A stretch of 64,000 bases of DNA, taken from the NCBI GenBank assembly GCA_020161695.1, contig JAIUOO010000002.1, positions 248,001 through 312,000 on the forward strand, given 5' to 3'. Below, in pieces: positions 37,058 to 46,483 of the stretch. The DNA comes from Pseudomonadota bacterium (GTDB lineage Bacteria; Pseudomonadota; Alphaproteobacteria; Rhizobiales; Phreatobacteraceae). The notes below the pieces were generated by a model, which saw only the letters and a program-made list of their open reading frames with translations, searched no databases and was not told where the DNA came from. Positions within the stretch are counted from its first letter, which is position 1, and each line of letters begins with the position of its first letter. The position numbers and the translations under genes were made by a program.

Positions 37058-38128
37058 CTACGCCTCTCCCAGCCTCGCCTTCGCATCCGCCCACAGAGCC
37101 GTGGTCAGCTCGCCCGCGCCCATTTCCCGTCCCAGCGCTGCCGCCTGGCCCGACCAGAGATTGGAGAAATCCGCGCTTCCCGCGGCCTCCGCCTTGGCCT
37201 TGAGCGGCATCAGGGCGCCGCCAGCGGTCGGAAAGGCCGGGGCATCGGCGGAGATCGGGCCGACCTCGCGCATGACCCGGTTCATCAGGCCGCGCGCGGG
37301 CCGGCCAGTAAAGAGATTGGTCAGGGCCGTGCCGTCATCCGTCGCCGACTTCAGCGCGGCGCGGTGCATCGGCGTGATCTTCGCCTCGGGCGTGAACAGA
37401 TAGGCCGTGCCGACCTGCACGGCGCTGGCGCCAAGCGCGAAGGCGGCGGCGATGCCGCGACCATCCGCGATGCCTCCGGCCGCGATCACCGGCACTTTCA
37501 CGGCATCGGCCACCTGCGGCAGCAGCGCGAACAGGCCGGGCTGACTGCCGATGGCCTCGGTGAGAAAGATGCCGCGATGACCGCCGGCCTCATTGCCTTG
37601 CGCGATGATGGCATCGCAACCGCGCGCCTCCAGCCAGCGCGCCTCGGCGACCGTCGTCGCCGAGGAAAGAACCCTGGCGCCCGTCGCCTTGACGCGATCG
37701 ACCAGCGCCGCGTTCGGCAGCCCGAAGTGAAAGCTGACGACCTCCGGCCTGTACTCCTCGACGATGGCGCAGAAGGCTTCGTCGAAGGGCGCGCGGTTGG
37801 ACGAGGGAATGGGCGCGGCCGGATCAATGTCGAACTCGGCATAATAGGGGCCGAGCCGCGTCCGCCAGCCGGCCTCGCGTGTCGCATCCGGCTCGGGCGG
37901 CGTGTGGCAGAAGAAGTTGACGTTGACGGGCTTGCCGGTCTGCTGGCGGATGATGGCCAGTTCGGTTCGCATCTGCTCATGGGTCAGCAGCGCCGCGGGC
38001 AAGGAGCCGAGGCCGCCGGCATTGGCCACCGCAATCGCCATGGCCGACGCCTGCGCCCCCGCCATGGGCGCCTGGATGATCGGCAGGTCGATGCCGAAGA
38101 GTTCCTCGATGCGCCTGTCGCGTGCCAT
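37058..38128 (-). CDS. Nitronate monooxygenase-like FMN enzyme
   Basis: A 356-residue TIM-barrel flavoprotein of the 2-nitropropane dioxygenase family, which oxidises nitronates to carbonyl compounds. Motifs are DLPIIQAPMAGAQASAMAIA, VNFFCHTPP, AIIAQGNEAGGHRG (with the conserved Glu-Ala-Gly-Gly-His) and PVIAAGGIADGRGIAAAFALG, which bind FMN phosphate. Full length. It is downstream of obgE on the same strand with a 103-base gap, so possibly separately transcribed. Confidence 0.88.
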   Translation of the reverse strand: MARDRRIEELFGIDLPIIQAPMAGAQASAMAIAVANAGGLGSLPAALLTHEQMRTELAIIRQQTGKPVNVNFFCHTPPEPDATREAGWRTRLGPYYAEFDIDPAAPIPSSNRAPFDEAFCAIVEEYRPEVVSFHFGLPNAALVDRVKATGARVLSSATTVAEARWLEARGCDAIIAQGNEAGGHRGIFLTEAIGSQPGLFALLPQVADAVKVPVIAAGGIADGRGIAAAFALGASAVQVGTAYLFTPEAKITPMHRAALKSATDDGTALTNLFTGRPARGLMNRVMREVGPISADAPAFPTAGGALMPLKAKAEAAGSADFSNLWSGQAAALGREMGAGELTTALWADAKARLGEA

Positions 38129-38231
38129 GGCCGGCCCTCCTTGCGTGGGGCGGCGAGATTAGCCGGGCCGGAGCCCAAGGGAAGACCAACTTCAGGCGGG
38201 CAGCACGGCGGTGATCGCGGGCCTCAACGCC

Positions 38232-39287
38232 TCACGGGCGCCAGCCGGTCTCCATCGGCACGTCGTCGTCGGGCTCTTCCTGCTTGGGCTCGGCCGCGCG
38301 GGCGGCATCGATGACCTGAAGCAGCGCCTTGAGCGCCTCCTCGACACCCTCGCCGGCAATGGCCGAAAGCGCGATGGGCTTCTTCTTCGACGCACGCTTC
38401 AGCCGGGCGAGCTGTTCCTTGCGCGTATCGGGATCGAGCGCCTCGACTTTCGACAGCGCGACGACCTCGGGCTTCTCGGCGAGGCCGTGGCCATAGGCCT
38501 CGATCTCCTCGCGCACCAGCTTGTAGGCCTTGCCGGCATGCTCGGATGTGCCGTCGACGAGATGCAGCAGCACACGGCAGCGCTCGACATGGCCGAGGAA
38601 GCGGTCGCCGAGCCCGACGCCGTCATGGGCGCCCTCGATCAGACCGGGAATGTCGGCCAGCACGAACTCGCGCCCGAGCACGCGCACGACGCCGAGGCCG
38701 GGATGCAGGGTCGTGAACGGATAGTCGGCGATCTTGGGCTTTGCCGCCGTGGTGGCGGCAAGGAAGGTCGACTTGCCGGCGTTCGGCATGCCGATCAGGC
38801 CGGCATCGGCGATCAGCTTCAGCCGGAGGATGATGGTCGCTTCCTTGGCCGGCTGGCCGGGATTGGCGTAGCGCGGGGCCTGGTTGGTCGAGCTCTTGAA
38901 ATGGGCGTTGCCGAAGCCGCCATTGCCGCCTTCCAGCAGCACGAAGCGCTCGCCGACCTTGGTGATGTCGGCGATCAGCGTTTCGCCGTCTTCCTCGAAG
39001 ATCTGCGTGCCGGCGGGAACCTTCAGCACCACGTCCGCGCCCTTCGGGCCCGAGCGGTTGCGACCCATGCCGTGCATGCCGGTCTTGGCCTTGAAATGCT
39101 GCTGGTAGCGATAGTCGATCAGCGTGTTGAGGCCATCGACGCATTCGATCACGACATCGCCACCACGGCCGCCATCGCCGCCGTCGGGGCCGCCGAACTC
39201 GATGAACTTGGCGCGATAGAACGAGACGGCGCCGGCGCCGCCCGCGCCCGCCTTCACGTAAACCTTCGCCTGATCGAGGAACTTCAT
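38232..39287 (-). CDS. obgE: Obg-family GTPase
   Basis: A 351-residue GTPase involved in large ribosomal subunit maturation and stress control. The glycine-rich Obg domain ([40 protein letters not shown]) is followed by the G domain with G1 [11 protein letters not shown]3 [12 protein letters not shown] and G4 ALSKVEA. The C-terminal tail is short and acidic. In most bacteria the gene follows rplU/rpmA; here it follows argE by 100 bases. Confidence 0.95.
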   Translation of the reverse strand: MKFLDQAKVYVKAGAGGAGAVSFYRAKFIEFGGPDGGDGGRGGDVVIECVDGLNTLIDYRYQQHFKAKTGMHGMGRNRSGPKGADVVLKVPAGTQIFEEDGETLIADITKVGERFVLLEGGNGGFGNAHFKSSTNQAPRYANPGQPAKEATIILRLKLIADAGLIGMPNAGKSTFLAATTAAKPKIADYPFTTLHPGLGVVRVLGREFVLADIPGLIEGAHDGVGLGDRFLGHVERCRVLLHLVDGTSEHAGKAYKLVREEIEAYGHGLAEKPEVVALSKVEALDPDTRKEQLARLKRASKKKPIALSAIAGEGVEEALKALLQVIDAARAAEPKQEEPDDDVPMETGWRP

Positions 39288-39387
39288 GATCGCCCTGACT
39301 GTCGGAAGGCGCGGCTCATAGCGGAAAACGGCGGGAAATGACAGCCCGCTCCGCCGAAAACCGCCACGATCCCGGCAAGGGCCGGGC

Positions 39388-40548
39388 TCACCGCCCCGAA
39401 GCGTGGGCGATCAGCTTCGCCATGAAGACGTCGGCCTTGTCGAGTTCGGCTGCCTCGACATACTCGTCCGGCTTGTGCGCCTGCTCGATGGAGCCGGGCC
39501 CGACGATGGCGGTCGGGATGCCGATTTCCTGGAACAGGCCGGCCTCCGTGCCATAGGCGACCTTGGCGTGATCGTTGCGGCCGGCGAGCTTCTTGGCGAG
39601 GACGGTGACGGGGGCATCGGCCGCCGTGTCGAGGCCGGGCACCAGCGCCAGTTCCTCGAAAGTGAAGCCGGCATCGGGCGCGATCGCCTTCATCGGCGGC
39701 TCCAGCACGTCGCGGGCATAGGCCTCGATCTCGGCGACGATGGCGTGCGGGTCGTCGCCCGGCACGCAGCGCAGATCGAAATCGACCACGCATTCGCCGG
39801 CAACGATGTTGCGGACCGTGCCGCCCCTGATGACGCCGACCGAGGTGGTCGAGAACGGCACCGAGAACAGCGGATCGAGATCCTGACGGCGGGCGAGGCG
39901 CTGGCCGATCTCGTTGATCCTGACGATCAGCTTCGCGGCTTCCTCGATGGCGCTGACGCCATAGGGACGCAGCGAGGAATGCGCCTCGAAGCCCTTCACC
40001 GTCACGCGCATGGGGCGGCCGGTCTTGTGGGCGATGATCACCTGCATGTTGGTGGGTTCACCGACAAAGCAGGCCTCGGGCTTCAGCGGCCGGTCCTTCA
40101 GCACGGCGAGCAGCGTGCGCACGCCGCGACAGCCGACCTCCTCGTCGTAGGAAATGGCGAAGTGGATCGGCTTCTTCAGCGGGGCCGACGCCATGGCCGG
40201 CGCGGCGGCGAGCGCGGAGGCGACGAAGCCCTTCATGTCGCAGGTGCCGCGGCCGAAATAGCGGCCGTCCTTGCCGGCGAGCCTGAACGGATCGGTGGCC
40301 CAGTCCTGCCCGTCCACCGGGACCACGTCGACATGGCCGGACAATACGTAGCCGGCAACATCCTTCGGGCCGATGGTGACCCACAGGTTCGCCTTCTTGC
40401 CAGTCTCGTCATAGACGCGTTCGCCGCTCAGTCCGTAGCCGGCGAGGTATTCCTCCACCCAGTCGAGCAGCGGCAGGTTGGAATTGCGGCTGGTCGTGTC
40501 GAAGGCGACCAGCTTGCCGAGGATGTCGACGGTGGAGAGATTCGCCAT
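39388..40548 (-). CDS. argE: Acetylornithine deacetylase
   Basis: A 386-residue M20-family deacetylase. The metal ligands are in [27 protein letters not shown] and [14 protein letters not shown] (Glu-Glu pair), with [16 protein letters not shown] as the substrate-side motif. The long frame is open through the upstream gene in another phase, but the ATG at 40548 ([16 protein letters not shown]) gives the normal length. It starts five bases after the TPP-enzyme stop, so both are in one transcript. ArgE converts N-acetylornithine to ornithine; a related acylated substrate is possible given the odd partner. Confidence 0.88.
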   Translation of the reverse strand: MANLSTVDILGKLVAFDTTSRNSNLPLLDWVEEYLAGYGLSGERVYDETGKKANLWVTIGPKDVAGYVLSGHVDVVPVDGQDWATDPFRLAGKDGRYFGRGTCDMKGFVASALAAAPAMASAPLKKPIHFAISYDEEVGCRGVRTLLAVLKDRPLKPEACFVGEPTNMQVIIAHKTGRPMRVTVKGFEAHSSLRPYGVSAIEEAAKLIVRINEIGQRLARRQDLDPLFSVPFSTTSVGVIRGGTVRNIVAGECVVDFDLRCVPGDDPHAIVAEIEAYARDVLEPPMKAIAPDAGFTFEELALVPGLDTAADAPVTVLAKKLAGRNDHAKVAYGTEAGLFQEIGIPTAIVGPGSIEQAHKPDEYVEAAELDKADVFMAKLIAHASGR

Positions 40549-40553
40549 GGTCT

Positions 40554-42236
40554 TCAGCCCTTCGCCGCCATGGCCTTGGCCCGGATCTGGTCGATCGTGG
40601 TCGTCGGCGTGATGGCCTGCTGGTCGAGGAAGCAGTGGATGATGGCGGGCTTGCCCGAGGCCAGCGCCCGCTCGAATGCGGGGGCGAACTCGGCGGTCGT
40701 GCGCACCGTCTCGCCATGGCCGCCATAGGCGCGCGCGAGCGCGGCGAAATCCGGGTTCTTCAGCGTCGTGGCCGAGATGCGGGTCGGATAATCGCGCTCC
40801 TGATGCATGCGGATCGTGCCGTACATGCCGTTGTCGACGACCACCACGATGATGCCAAGGTCGTACTGCACGGCGGTGGCGAATTCCTGCCCGTTCATCA
40901 TGAAGCAGCCGTCGCCGGCAAAGGCGACCACCGTGCGGTCGGGATGGACGCGCTTGGCGCCGACCGCCGCCGGCGTGCCGTAGCCCATCGAGCCCGACGT
41001 CGGTGCCAGCTGCGTCGCATAGTTGCGAAAGCGCATGAAACGATGGACCCAGGTCGCGTAGTTGCCCGCGCCGTTGCAGATGATGGCATCGTCGGGAAGC
41101 TTGTCGCGCAGCCAGGTCATCACCTCGCCGTACTGGAACTCGCCGGGCAGGCGCGCGGGATTGCCGGTCCAGGCGAGATAGCTCTCGTGCGCCGCCTTGG
41201 CCCGTCCGGTCCAGGCGATCGCCTGGGGCGGCTGAAGCCCCTCCAGCGAGGCGCAGAAGGCGGTGGGGCTCGCCTGTATCGCGAGGTCCGCCTGATAGAC
41301 GCGGCCGATTTCCTCCGCGCCCGGATGGACGTGGACGAAGGTCATCTGGGGCTTCGGAATGTCGAACAGCGTGTAGCTCTGCGAGGCGATCTCCGACAAG
41401 CGGCCGCCGAGGGCGATGACGAGGTCCGCCTCCTTGATCAGCTTCTGCATGTCGGGATTGCCGCCGAGGCCGAGGTCGCCGGCATAGTTCGGATGGGTGT
41501 GATCGAACAGCATCTGCCGGCGAAACTGGCAGACGACGGGCAGGTCGAACCGCTCGGCGAAGCGCGTCACGGAGCCGACCGCCTTCTCCGACCAGCGCGA
41601 TCCCCCGAGGATCAGCACCGGCTTTTTCGCCGCCCAGAGCAGTTTCTGGAGCTTCGCCATGTCGGTGAGGCCCGGCCAGGTCTCGGCGGCCTCGATATAG
41701 GGCGCGTCCGGCACGTCGGCGCTCTCGGTCAGCATGTCCTCGGGCAGAACCAGAACGACCGGGCCGGGGCGACCCTGCATCGCGGTCGCATAGGCGCGGG
41801 CGACCATTTCGGGGATGCGCGCGGCATCGTCGATCTCCGCGACCCATTTGCACATGTCGCCGAAGAACTGGGTGTAATCCATCTCCTGGAAGGCGTCGCG
41901 CCCGCGCATGCCGCGCTCGATCTGGCCGACGAACAGGATCATCGGCGTCGAATCCTGCTGCGCGATATGCAGGCCCGGCGAGGCATTGGTCGCGCCCGGT
42001 CCGCGGGTGACCATGCAGATACCGGGACGGCCGGTGAGCTTGCCGTGGGCCTCCGCCATCATGGCGGCCCCGCCCTCCTGCCGGCAGATGGTGACGTTGC
42101 ACTTGGCGTCATGGAGCGCGTCGAGCACCGCCAGATAGCTCTCGCCGGGCACGCAGAAGACGTGATCGGCGCCTTGGGCGACCAGCTGGTCCACCAGAAT
42201 CTGGCCGCCGGTGCGGGTGACGGTCTCGGAGCGCAT
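40554..42236 (-). CDS. Acetolactate-synthase-like TPP-dependent enzyme
   Basis: A 560-residue thiamine-diphosphate enzyme with three domains. The N-terminal catalytic Glu is in ICRQEGGAAMMAEAHGKL, the middle domain holds GGSRWSEKA, and the TPP-binding motif is AFAGDGCFMMNGQEFATAV ending in VDNGMYGTI. No regulatory small subunit (IlvH-like) follows, so a role as anabolic acetolactate synthase is doubtful; such orphans include decarboxylases, sulfoacetaldehyde-type and benzoylformate-type enzymes. Operon with argE. Confidence 0.84.
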   Translation of the reverse strand: MRSETVTRTGGQILVDQLVAQGADHVFCVPGESYLAVLDALHDAKCNVTICRQEGGAAMMAEAHGKLTGRPGICMVTRGPGATNASPGLHIAQQDSTPMILFVGQIERGMRGRDAFQEMDYTQFFGDMCKWVAEIDDAARIPEMVARAYATAMQGRPGPVVLVLPEDMLTESADVPDAPYIEAAETWPGLTDMAKLQKLLWAAKKPVLILGGSRWSEKAVGSVTRFAERFDLPVVCQFRRQMLFDHTHPNYAGDLGLGGNPDMQKLIKEADLVIALGGRLSEIASQSYTLFDIPKPQMTFVHVHPGAEEIGRVYQADLAIQASPTAFCASLEGLQPPQAIAWTGRAKAAHESYLAWTGNPARLPGEFQYGEVMTWLRDKLPDDAIICNGAGNYATWVHRFMRFRNYATQLAPTSGSMGYGTPAAVGAKRVHPDRTVVAFAGDGCFMMNGQEFATAVQYDLGIIVVVVDNGMYGTIRMHQERDYPTRISATTLKNPDFAALARAYGGHGETVRTTAEFAPAFERALASGKPAIIHCFLDQQAITPTTTIDQIRAKAMAAKG

Positions 42237-42384
42237 GAAAGAAGTCCTCGGGATCGTGTCCGGCCGCGTTCAGTCCGCAGCCTCGTTCGGAGCGGACCTT
42301 AGCGGCAGCGGCAACGGGGAGGAAGCGCCGGAAACGCGGGAGGGGGTGGCGGGGGTGTGGGCCGAGATCCGTTCGCCGCAATGT

Positions 42385-43281
42385 CTACTGCTTGAAGCAG
42401 TTCTCTCGGTGCCATTGGAGAAAGTGCGGATGCGGCCGCTCCTGTGGCCTCGCAGGCGCGAATGCCCGGCCGCTACCATTGATGAAGGCTCTAATACCGT
42501 CAACGTCGTTAGCATGACGTGAGATCAGGATATCTAGATCATCCGACAATGAAATTAGGCCTCGATCGAACATCCAATGCGCTGTTCCTGAAAGCGCAAG
42601 TCCGTTGCTGACAATGTCCGGGCCATTTGCCTCGACCGGCCGGATGTGAGCTGCAGCCACTTCGGCACGACCTCCACCATTGATCAGCTTCAACCCGGTG
42701 ACAGCGCAGCGCTCGCTATAGGCGCGAAGCACGATTCTGCGAAACACGCGCGCTCGAACGATTCGGGAGGTTACGAACGTCAACCGTTCGCGATCCTCCT
42801 CGAAAAGAAACGGGGTCTGAGCCTCGGAAAACCCTGTTGCGGCGCCGCTGTCATTCCGCGGCAGCAATGGATCACGCTCTTCGAAGCCGAGATTGATGAT
42901 CCGCTCAAAGTCCATTGGCGAGATAGGGCGAACCGCTGACTGGGCTCGCCCAGATATCCGCCCTTCCTCATTCAACAGCCCACTCTCAATAACACCTCGC
43001 GCGCCTGTGAAAGGGACGGGGGTGGCAAAATCGAGATAGCTGCCGGGTTCGATGAGCGCCACATACATGTTCGGCGTTGCCGGGTCTGGAATAATCTGCT
43101 GGACCTTCGCAAGGGCGAAGTACCCCCGCGTTTCGAGCAATTTTCGTGGCTCGTAGTAGATGATCCAATCGCCCAAACAGGCGCGAACTCGACCGAGATA
43201 CTGAGGTGGAAACTGATAGCGCTCCGCCGGACTGTCGTCGTAGATCGAATCTTGCCGGTGAATGAAGACGCCAAAAGCCAT
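42385..43281 (-). CDS. HNH endonuclease, putative modification-dependent restriction enzyme, low GC
   Basis: A 298-residue protein of the predicted-restriction-endonuclease group. The C-terminal HNH_2-type nuclease has AEVAAAHIRPVEANGPD, SNGLALSGTAHWMFDRGL, with His212, Asn226 and His235 as catalytic residues. The N-terminal 110 residues (GVFIHRQDSIYDDSP, LGDWIIYYEPRK) may be a PUA/EVE-like reader domain; this is inference. GC is visibly lower than in the neighbours: 29 of 60 in 42541-42600 against 45 of 60 in 41761-41820. No methyltransferase lies next to it, which fits a type IV-like enzyme acquired by transfer. Confidence 0.82.
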   Translation of the reverse strand: MAFGVFIHRQDSIYDDSPAERYQFPPQYLGRVRACLGDWIIYYEPRKLLETRGYFALAKVQQIIPDPATPNMYVALIEPGSYLDFATPVPFTGARGVIESGLLNEEGRISGRAQSAVRPISPMDFERIINLGFEERDPLLPRNDSGAATGFSEAQTPFLFEEDRERLTFVTSRIVRARVFRRIVLRAYSERCAVTGLKLINGGGRAEVAAAHIRPVEANGPDIVSNGLALSGTAHWMFDRGLISLSDDLDILISRHANDVDGIRAFINGSGRAFAPARPQERPHPHFLQWHRENCFKQ

Positions 43282-43384
43282 TTGAGATTGATAGCGTGGC
43301 AGGCCGTGAAAGCGATAGGTCTAGGTCGCCATCAGCCAATCTTGTTTGAGCTTTGGCTGGCAGGGTGGAGTACAAGGCCTAGCC

Positions 43385-44173
43385 TCACCCGCCCCTCAAC
43401 AGCCGCCCATACCCCTCCACCTTCTCCTTCCACCCCGCCACCTCCAGCGCCCGCCACAGACTCGCCTGATTGGCGGCGACGACCGGCCGGCCCAGCCGCT
43501 GTTCCAGCGCGTCGATGATGCCGGCGCAGCGGAAGCCGGTGCCGGCGAGCAGGATGCCGTCGGCCTCGTTCGGGCATTCCCGAACGACCTGCTCGAACAG
43601 AAGGTCGGTCTCCTGATCGATGGCCATGCCGTGGGCGTAGAGGTCCTGCGCCGCGACGCCCTGCCAGCGCGGCGTGGGCTGGTAGCGCCACGCCGACGGC
43701 ACGGCGAAGCCGAAAGCGGACAGGTAGCCGACCGCGCCCTCGACCAGCCGATCGGTCATCCATGCGGGCATGACGAGAAACGGCCGCTTCACCCCGAGAT
43801 GGCCAAGGGCGAGACGCATATCCAGCCCGTTGGTGGTCGCGACCGTCTCCGGCGGCAGCCGCGCCGCCATGGCGCGAATGGCCGCCTCGTCCCAGTCCGG
43901 TCCGCCGACGAAGCTCGACGAGGAATGGGCCAGCACGGCAACGTTCGGCCGGATGCCGGAGAAGGCGTCGCATCCCGCCGCCAGATCGGCGCCAAGGTCC
44001 ACGCCGCTCCGGTCGGCGCGCCAGGGCGCCCAGGGCGCCGAAGCCGTCACCCTTGCGGCATGGACCGAGATGCCCGGCGGGCGCATCGCCCACCATTCGG
44101 CCTCCGGCACGACCTCGCGCGCGACGATGAAAATGCCGATGCGCGCGATATCGCCCCAGTTGTCGGCCGCCAT
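43385..44173 (-). CDS. Asp/Glu racemase superfamily protein (maleate isomerase / arylmalonate decarboxylase-like)
   Basis: A 262-residue member of the Asp/Glu/hydantoin racemase superfamily. The second catalytic-cysteine position is occupied in LAGTGFRCAGIIDALEQ, but at the first one the sequence is VLAHSSSSFVGG (residues 80-91) with no Cys. Two-Cys members racemise or isomerise, while one-Cys members such as arylmalonate decarboxylase decarboxylate; the sequence hints at the latter type, but which Cys is kept must be checked by alignment. It lies six bases downstream of the PepT-like gene. Confidence 0.78.
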   Translation of the reverse strand: MAADNWGDIARIGIFIVAREVVPEAEWWAMRPPGISVHAARVTASAPWAPWRADRSGVDLGADLAAGCDAFSGIRPNVAVLAHSSSSFVGGPDWDEAAIRAMAARLPPETVATTNGLDMRLALGHLGVKRPFLVMPAWMTDRLVEGAVGYLSAFGFAVPSAWRYQPTPRWQGVAAQDLYAHGMAIDQETDLLFEQVVRECPNEADGILLAGTGFRCAGIIDALEQRLGRPVVAANQASLWRALEVAGWKEKVEGYGRLLRGG

Positions 44174-44179
44174 CTGCCG

Positions 44180-45376
44180 TTACCGCGCGGTCGCCAGCGC
44201 GATGGCGAGACGGCAGGCGTTCTGGAAGGCGGGGATGTCGACCCACTCGTCCACCGTGTGCGGCTCGTTCTGGCCACCGCCGAAGGTCGCGGTCGGAATG
44301 CCGTGCCGGCTCAGCCAGTTGGCGTCGAGCCCGCCGCTGGCAAGCTTGGCATTGGGCGGCAGACCGATGGCCTCGACGGCGGCAAGGCCGCGCTTCACCA
44401 CTTCCGAACCCCGATCCAGCCCGAAGGAGTAATATTTGCGGAAGCGCGAGAAGGTGACGGTGCCGGTCTTGCCCTCGCTGCTGACGAGCGTCTTCGCCGC
44501 CTTGCGGAAGGCCGCCTCGTAGGCATCGTTGATGGCATCGACGAAGGTCATGTCGTGGCTGCGGCTCTCGCCCTCCACGAAGCAATAGTCGGTGACGACG
44601 TTGGTGGCGTCGCCCGCGCCGCGGCCGTCGCGGCCGGCAATCGTGCCGACATTGCTGGTGCCGACCTTGTCGCCCTTGACGACCTTGCCGAACCAGCCAC
44701 CCGCCTGCACGTCGGCCAGCGCCATGGCGGCGATCATCGAGGCGGAAATGCCGCGCTCGGGCGCGACGCCGGCATGGGAGGCGCGGCCGGTGATCTCCAC
44801 GGTCCAGGCATCGCCGCCGACGGCGCCGGTCACGACGTCCGAGGGCTTGGAGCCGTCGAAATTGAAGCCCATCGAGACCGGACCCACCATGTCGAGATCG
44901 ATGTGGCGCGCGCCCCAGAGGCCGCTTTCCTCGCGCACGCAGAAGACCAGCACGAGCGGAGGATGGTCGAGGTTCTGGCGCGCGAGTTCGGCGGCCATGC
45001 GCACCAGCACGGCGCAGCCGGTGCGGTTGTCACCGCCGAGCGCGGTGTCGCCGCCCGAGACGATCTTCTCGCCGACGATGCGGGGCTTGGCGCCGGCGCA
45101 GAGCGGCACGGTGTCGAGATGGGTCATGAACAGGATCGGCGGGCTGTTCGACAGCGCGCCGCGGCCGGGCAGCTTGACGATGAGGTTGCCGGTCTCGGTC
45201 GGCACGGGGATGCGGGTATTGGCATCGTCGAGGGCGATGGCGTCGGCAGGCACGCCCGCCTCGATCAGCGCGCGTGTCACGTCCTCGCCGATGGCCTTTT
45301 CCTGACCGGTTATGCCTTCCACGGCGAGGAAGCGCATCAGGAGGTCGAGGGCGGCTTTGGAATCGTGGGTGATCAT
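44180..45376 (-). CDS. M20-family peptidase, PepT-like
   Basis: A 398-residue zinc peptidase. Metal and catalytic residues appear in order: FMTHLDTVPLCAG, ALGGDNRTGCAVL, CVREESGLWGAR, NFDGSKP and GGGQNEPHTVDEWVDIPAF. This resembles tripeptide aminopeptidase T. The ATG at 45376 (MITHDSKAALDLL) is chosen; the upstream extension is not conserved-looking. It is the first gene of a two-gene operon with the racemase-family protein, so its true substrate may be an amide linked to that pathway rather than a tripeptide. Confidence 0.86.
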   Translation of the reverse strand: MITHDSKAALDLLMRFLAVEGITGQEKAIGEDVTRALIEAGVPADAIALDDANTRIPVPTETGNLIVKLPGRGALSNSPPILFMTHLDTVPLCAGAKPRIVGEKIVSGGDTALGGDNRTGCAVLVRMAAELARQNLDHPPLVLVFCVREESGLWGARHIDLDMVGPVSMGFNFDGSKPSDVVTGAVGGDAWTVEITGRASHAGVAPERGISASMIAAMALADVQAGGWFGKVVKGDKVGTSNVGTIAGRDGRGAGDATNVVTDYCFVEGESRSHDMTFVDAINDAYEAAFRKAAKTLVSSEGKTGTVTFSRFRKYYSFGLDRGSEVVKRGLAAVEAIGLPPNAKLASGGLDANWLSRHGIPTATFGGGQNEPHTVDEWVDIPAFQNACRLAIALATAR

Positions 45377-45588
45377 GGGACTGGCGCTCTGCGGAATGTT
45401 GCGGCCTGAACGAGGCGGCGCATCTTGCCCGCCTTGATGCCACGGAGCAGTGCAATACCGGAAGGGCGGCAATGCCGGTTTGATGGTTCGCCCCCCATCT
45501 GGCGGGCTGGCCGTTTCGCGCCGATCGCCCCATGTCAGGGGACTTGCCACGCCAAAGCCACGTTCCAGATCGTCCCGGAGCCCCCCCG

Positions 45589-46461
45589 ATGCCCGCATCC
45601 GACTACACGCCGCCGAAGGTCTGGACCTGGAACCGGGAGAACGGCGGCCGCTTCGCCAACATCAACCGGCCTATCGCCGGCGCCACCCACGAGAAGGAAC
45701 TCCCCGTCGGCAAGCATCCGTTGCAGCTCTATTCGCTCGGCACGCCCAACGGCGTGAAGGTGACGGTGATGCTGGAGGAGCTGCTGGCGCTTGGCCACAG
45801 GGGCGCGGAATACGACGCCTGGCTGATCCGCATCTCCGACGGCGACCAGTTTTCGTCCGGCTTCGTCGACATCAACCCAAATTCAAAGATACCCGCGCTG
45901 CTCGACCGCAGCGGCCCGACGCCGATCCGCGTCTTCGAGTCCGGCGCGATCCTCGTCCATCTCGCGGAAAAGTTCGGCGCGTTCCTGCCCACTGAGCCGG
46001 CCGCCCGTGCCGAGACGCTTTCCTGGCTGTTCTGGCAGATGGGCTCGACACCATTCCTCGGCGGCGGCTTCGGCCATTTCTATGCCTACGCGCCGACCAA
46101 GATCGAATATGCCATCGACCGCTACGCCATGGAGGTGAAGCGCCAGCTCGACGTGCTGAATCGCAGGCTCGGCGAGAGCGAATATCTGGCGGGCGCGGAC
46201 TACACCATCGCCGACATGGCGGTCTGGCCCTGGTATGGCGCGCTCGCCAAGGGGCTGGTCTATGGCGCGGGCGAGTTCCTGTCGGTGCACGAATACACCA
46301 ATGTCCGCCGCTGGGCCGACCAGATCGGCGCGCGGCCGGCGGCGCAGCGCGGCCGCATGGTCAACCGGGTCACGGGCGAGCCGTCGAGCCAGCTCCGCGA
46401 GCGGCACGACGCCGGCGATTTCGACACGAAGACTCAGGACAAGGTGGAGGCCGCCGGCTGA
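45589..46461 (+). CDS. yghU: YghU-type glutathione transferase (disulfide-bond oxidoreductase)
   Basis: A 290-residue GST of the Nu class. It starts MPASDYTPPKVWTWNRENGG, a signature of YghU proteins, and continues with GRFANINRPIAGATHEKELP and PLQLYSLGTPNGVKVTVMLE (thioredoxin-like domain). The C-terminal helical domain contains SEYLAGADYTIADMAVWPW. These enzymes bind two glutathiones and have disulfide reductase activity. The ATG at 45589 matches the family N-terminus; no good Shine-Dalgarno sequence except CCCGGAG. Convergent with the chemoreceptor gene. Confidence 0.9.
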   Translation: MPASDYTPPKVWTWNRENGGRFANINRPIAGATHEKELPVGKHPLQLYSLGTPNGVKVTVMLEELLALGHRGAEYDAWLIRISDGDQFSSGFVDINPNSKIPALLDRSGPTPIRVFESGAILVHLAEKFGAFLPTEPAARAETLSWLFWQMGSTPFLGGGFGHFYAYAPTKIEYAIDRYAMEVKRQLDVLNRRLGESEYLAGADYTIADMAVWPWYGALAKGLVYGAGEFLSVHEYTNVRRWADQIGARPAAQRGRMVNRVTGEPSSQLRERHDAGDFDTKTQDKVEAAG

Positions 46462-46483
46462 ACCGGCGGCCAGAGCGCGCGAC

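Noticed and set aside
39388..42102. Apparent 904-residue ArgE fusion protein
   Set aside because: The extra 500 residues are the TPP-enzyme gene read in another frame; ArgE starts at 40548.
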